From assembly GCA_021018815.1 (NCBI GenBank), contig JAITYX010000090.1, positions 1,763,501-1,827,500 on the forward strand: a stretch of DNA of 64,000 nt, given 5' to 3'. Made by a program: the position numbers and the translations under genes. The notes beneath the pieces are model-generated. The model saw only the letters and a list, made by a program, of their open reading frames with translations, ran no database searches and was not told where the DNA came from. This DNA is from Talinum fruticosum (taxonomy: Eukaryota; Streptophyta; Magnoliopsida; Caryophyllales; Talinaceae). Position 1 is the stretch's first letter, and each line of letters begins with the position of its first letter. This document shows positions 62,286 through 64,000 of this stretch, piece after piece.

Positions 62286-62587
62286 AATGTAGAATTTTTA
62301 TTTTTATTTTTAGCTCTTAGGAGGGTGATAGTAGGTTTTGATAATCTGGGCTAATTCAATAAATTATTTTTGAGGTTTATGAATGATCAAAGAAAAGTTA
62401 CACCACGAGAAAAAAACATGAACAATTAAATAGTCTATAAATGGATGCACATATTATAATTTATAATAAAATTTAAGATTATCAAATTATTGTAATTTTG
62501 ATCCATAATAGTAACATATATCAATACTCAATTTCTAATATACATATGCGGATTTAGATTTTCATGGGAAGAATATCTATATTTTTT

Positions 62588-63152
62588 TAACAAGGGTAAA
62601 TTGGGAAAAATTTTCATTTACCCTCTTAAGTTTTGGTAAATGTTTTTCTGAACTTTGACTTTTTGAATTATTATTTACCTTCATATACCTTTATGTCAAC
62701 TTATCATAAGTTTTAAAAATTTTCACCTTTGTGCAACAAGTAGTTATTAAAGCTAGTATTGATGATTTATGGTTATAATAACGACAATTTTTAGTTAAGA
62801 TCTCTTCAAAAATGGCAAATTTGAAATTTTTGAGAGGGAAGAGATATGAACATACATCATTAGTTGTGAGCGAAGAAGCGTTGAACAATGGGCAAAGAAG
62901 AATTACCAGAGGACAGCGAGTCCTTAGGTTAGGTTTTTATCGGGGAAAAATTTGCGGGTTGGCCAGGGGTTGGGTAGGGAGAAAAGGTGAGAGAACATGG
63001 ACATTTTTATAATTTCAGTTTTTATGATAATAAGGTGAAAATGTTGAGGATTAAAAAAATAATTCAAAAAGTTTAAGAATAGAAAAATATTTACCAAAAG
63101 TTCAAGTAAAAATGAAAATTATTCGGTCACCATTTTCCCAAACAAAGATTAG
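62588..63152. mobile_element. Foldback-like element with long inverted repeats
   Basis: Left arm (62588-62690; GGGAAAAATTTTCATTTACC, TTTTGGTAAATGTTTTTCTG, TTTTTGAATTATTATTTACC) pairs with the reversed right arm (63025-63150; TTTTGGTAAATATTTTTCTA, CTTTTTGAATTATTTTTTTA). The arms are about 100 bp with mismatches. A 66-codon frame (62812-63012) lies in the loop and has no domain. Confidence 0.55.
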
Positions 63153-63737
63153 AGGCCATCAAAATTTAAACCTTGACGATATCTACATAAAAGAACAAAA
63201 ATGTAAATATTTTGCAAATAATAATTTATTCTTTCAACAAAAAGAATCAAAATCTTTATAAATTGTTTGCAGTAGGCCACGATAAAAACACATACTCAAA
63301 ATTCTTAAAAGTCAAACTAAGCTGGAAACTAAAATGAAGTCAAGTTGTCAGAAAATGGATTTAGAATGAAGTTCATGTGAGGCCATTATTTGCTCAGCCG
63401 CCGCGAACCCCGCTACACGTATTAATTTATTCCCCTTCGATTTCCCATTTTCTCGACCACCGGCGCCGATGAAATATCATTTCCAGATGATTCACCAGTT
63501 CTGAAACCATCTCTCCCCTTTGGTGCACCTTATTGAGCTAGTTAACTCTCTTTTATTCGTCTCTTGGCTCTTCATCCCCTAATTATATCCATATATTGTC
63601 TGTTCAAATAGTAGTTTGAACCCATTACAATGAGAGAAATCGTCGTGTGCCAAAACTCTCGAATAATTGGTGAGAGAAGGTGATTTCTATTTTATGGTAC
63701 TTTAAATCAAACGCACGCAGATACACCAATAGTTTCC
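63153..63737 (+). promoter_or_regulatory. Upstream region of unit 5
   Basis: Unlike units 1, 3 and 4, this upstream region shows no trace of the conserved TTGCCGCATAATG block. It contains a locally GC-rich CCGGCGCCG patch at 63463 and TATATTG at about 63593. No assignment of a start site. Confidence 0.25.
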
Positions 63738-64000
63738 ATGGATGAGCGGCTAAAGAACGCGGCGATACAGGGAAATGTAGCATTCCTCAGGGAAGCTGTT
63801 GCGTCCAATAAGCCCATTGAATACTTCAAATTGAAGTATGATCCTAGAGATGATGATAAAGAGAAGGGAGCTAACATCTTTCATCTTGTAGCAATAAACC
63901 AACGATGGGAGTTTTTGAGAATGGCACTGGAGCTATTACCGTTCTTGGTTGTAGATTTCCTCCTCAAGTCTATAAATGATAAATGGAAGACCCCTCTTGA
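63738..64000 (+). CDS. Ankyrin-type gene unit 5, first exon, partial (right edge)
   Basis: Opens at ATG 63738 and stays open to the window end (87 codons). MDERLKNAAIQGNVAFLREA, then NKPIEYFKLKYDP, GANIFHLVAINQRWEFL and MALELLPFLVVDFLLK match module 1 of unit 1 almost residue for residue. It shows that the cluster continues to the right and supports 2163 as the true start in unit 1. Confidence 0.82.
   Translation, partial: MDERLKNAAIQGNVAFLREAVASNKPIEYFKLKYDPRDDDKEKGANIFHLVAINQRWEFLRMALELLPFLVVDFLLKSINDKWKTPL

Noticed and set aside
62812..63012. 66-codon frame as a small gene
   Set aside because: Lies in the loop of an inverted-repeat element; no domain or homologue seen.

Overview
This is nuclear DNA of a flowering plant, most likely a eudicot. 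It is AT-rich, the real genes are spliced at GT-AG introns, and the filler is plant-type transposons: Ty3/gypsy, CACTA, hAT, Stowaway and Harbinger-like elements. I cannot name the species. No organelle insertion, rRNA, tRNA or CRISPR array was seen.

The genic content is one tandem cluster of ankyrin-repeat/PGG-domain membrane protein genes (the ACD6/ITN1-like class, which in Arabidopsis acts in salicylate-dependent defence and stress signalling). The ancestral gene had six exons. Exon 1 encodes an N-terminal module plus the first ankyrin repeats, exons 2-4 encode more ankyrin repeats, exon 5 encodes the PGG domain with four membrane segments, and exon 6 encodes a short polar tail. Five units can be traced: (1) a full six-exon gene at 2139-9210, whose exon 1 carries three tandem copies of the N-terminal module; (2) a 5'-truncated copy with exons 3-6 at 16559-19250; (3) a promoter plus a broken exon 2 at 26.3-28.0 kb, with exon 1 cleanly missing; (4) exons 1-2 at 33979-35537 and, after 19 kb of transposons, exons 3-6 at 54573-57505, possibly one gene with a giant intron 2; (5) the start of a further gene running off the right edge at 63738. 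Nearly every unit has one or more one-base frameshifts, so the cluster looks like birth-and-death evolution, or the assembly carries homopolymer errors.

Between the genes: a Harbinger-like MITE (0.7-1.6 kb); a three-copy hAT MITE family (12.2, 29.7 and 62.0 kb); a nested pair of GGGTC-rich hAT-like elements (24.9-26.1 kb); a CCGAACC-rich insertion (28.3-28.9 kb); an 0.87-kb MITE with a smaller MITE and a compound microsatellite inside it (35.6-36.5 kb); a 4.0-kb CACTA element with an ORF1 (Transposase_24) relic (37.05-41.06 kb); a decayed minus-strand Ty3/gypsy element (43.2-52.6 kb) whose gag is split by a 2.83-kb solo-LTR-like insertion with a perfect 5-bp target duplication; several stand-alone LTR fragments; long TA arrays at 54.1 kb; two Stowaway MITEs (60.9-61.5 kb); and a long-inverted-repeat element (62.6-63.15 kb).

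Units 3 and 4 are segmental duplicates of each other. Comparing them gives empty sites for two insertions and exposes the deletion of exon 1. The most notable finds are the triplicated N-terminal module of unit 1, the split or giant-intron gene of unit 4, the recombinant structure of its 3' half, and the recurrent one-base frameshifts.
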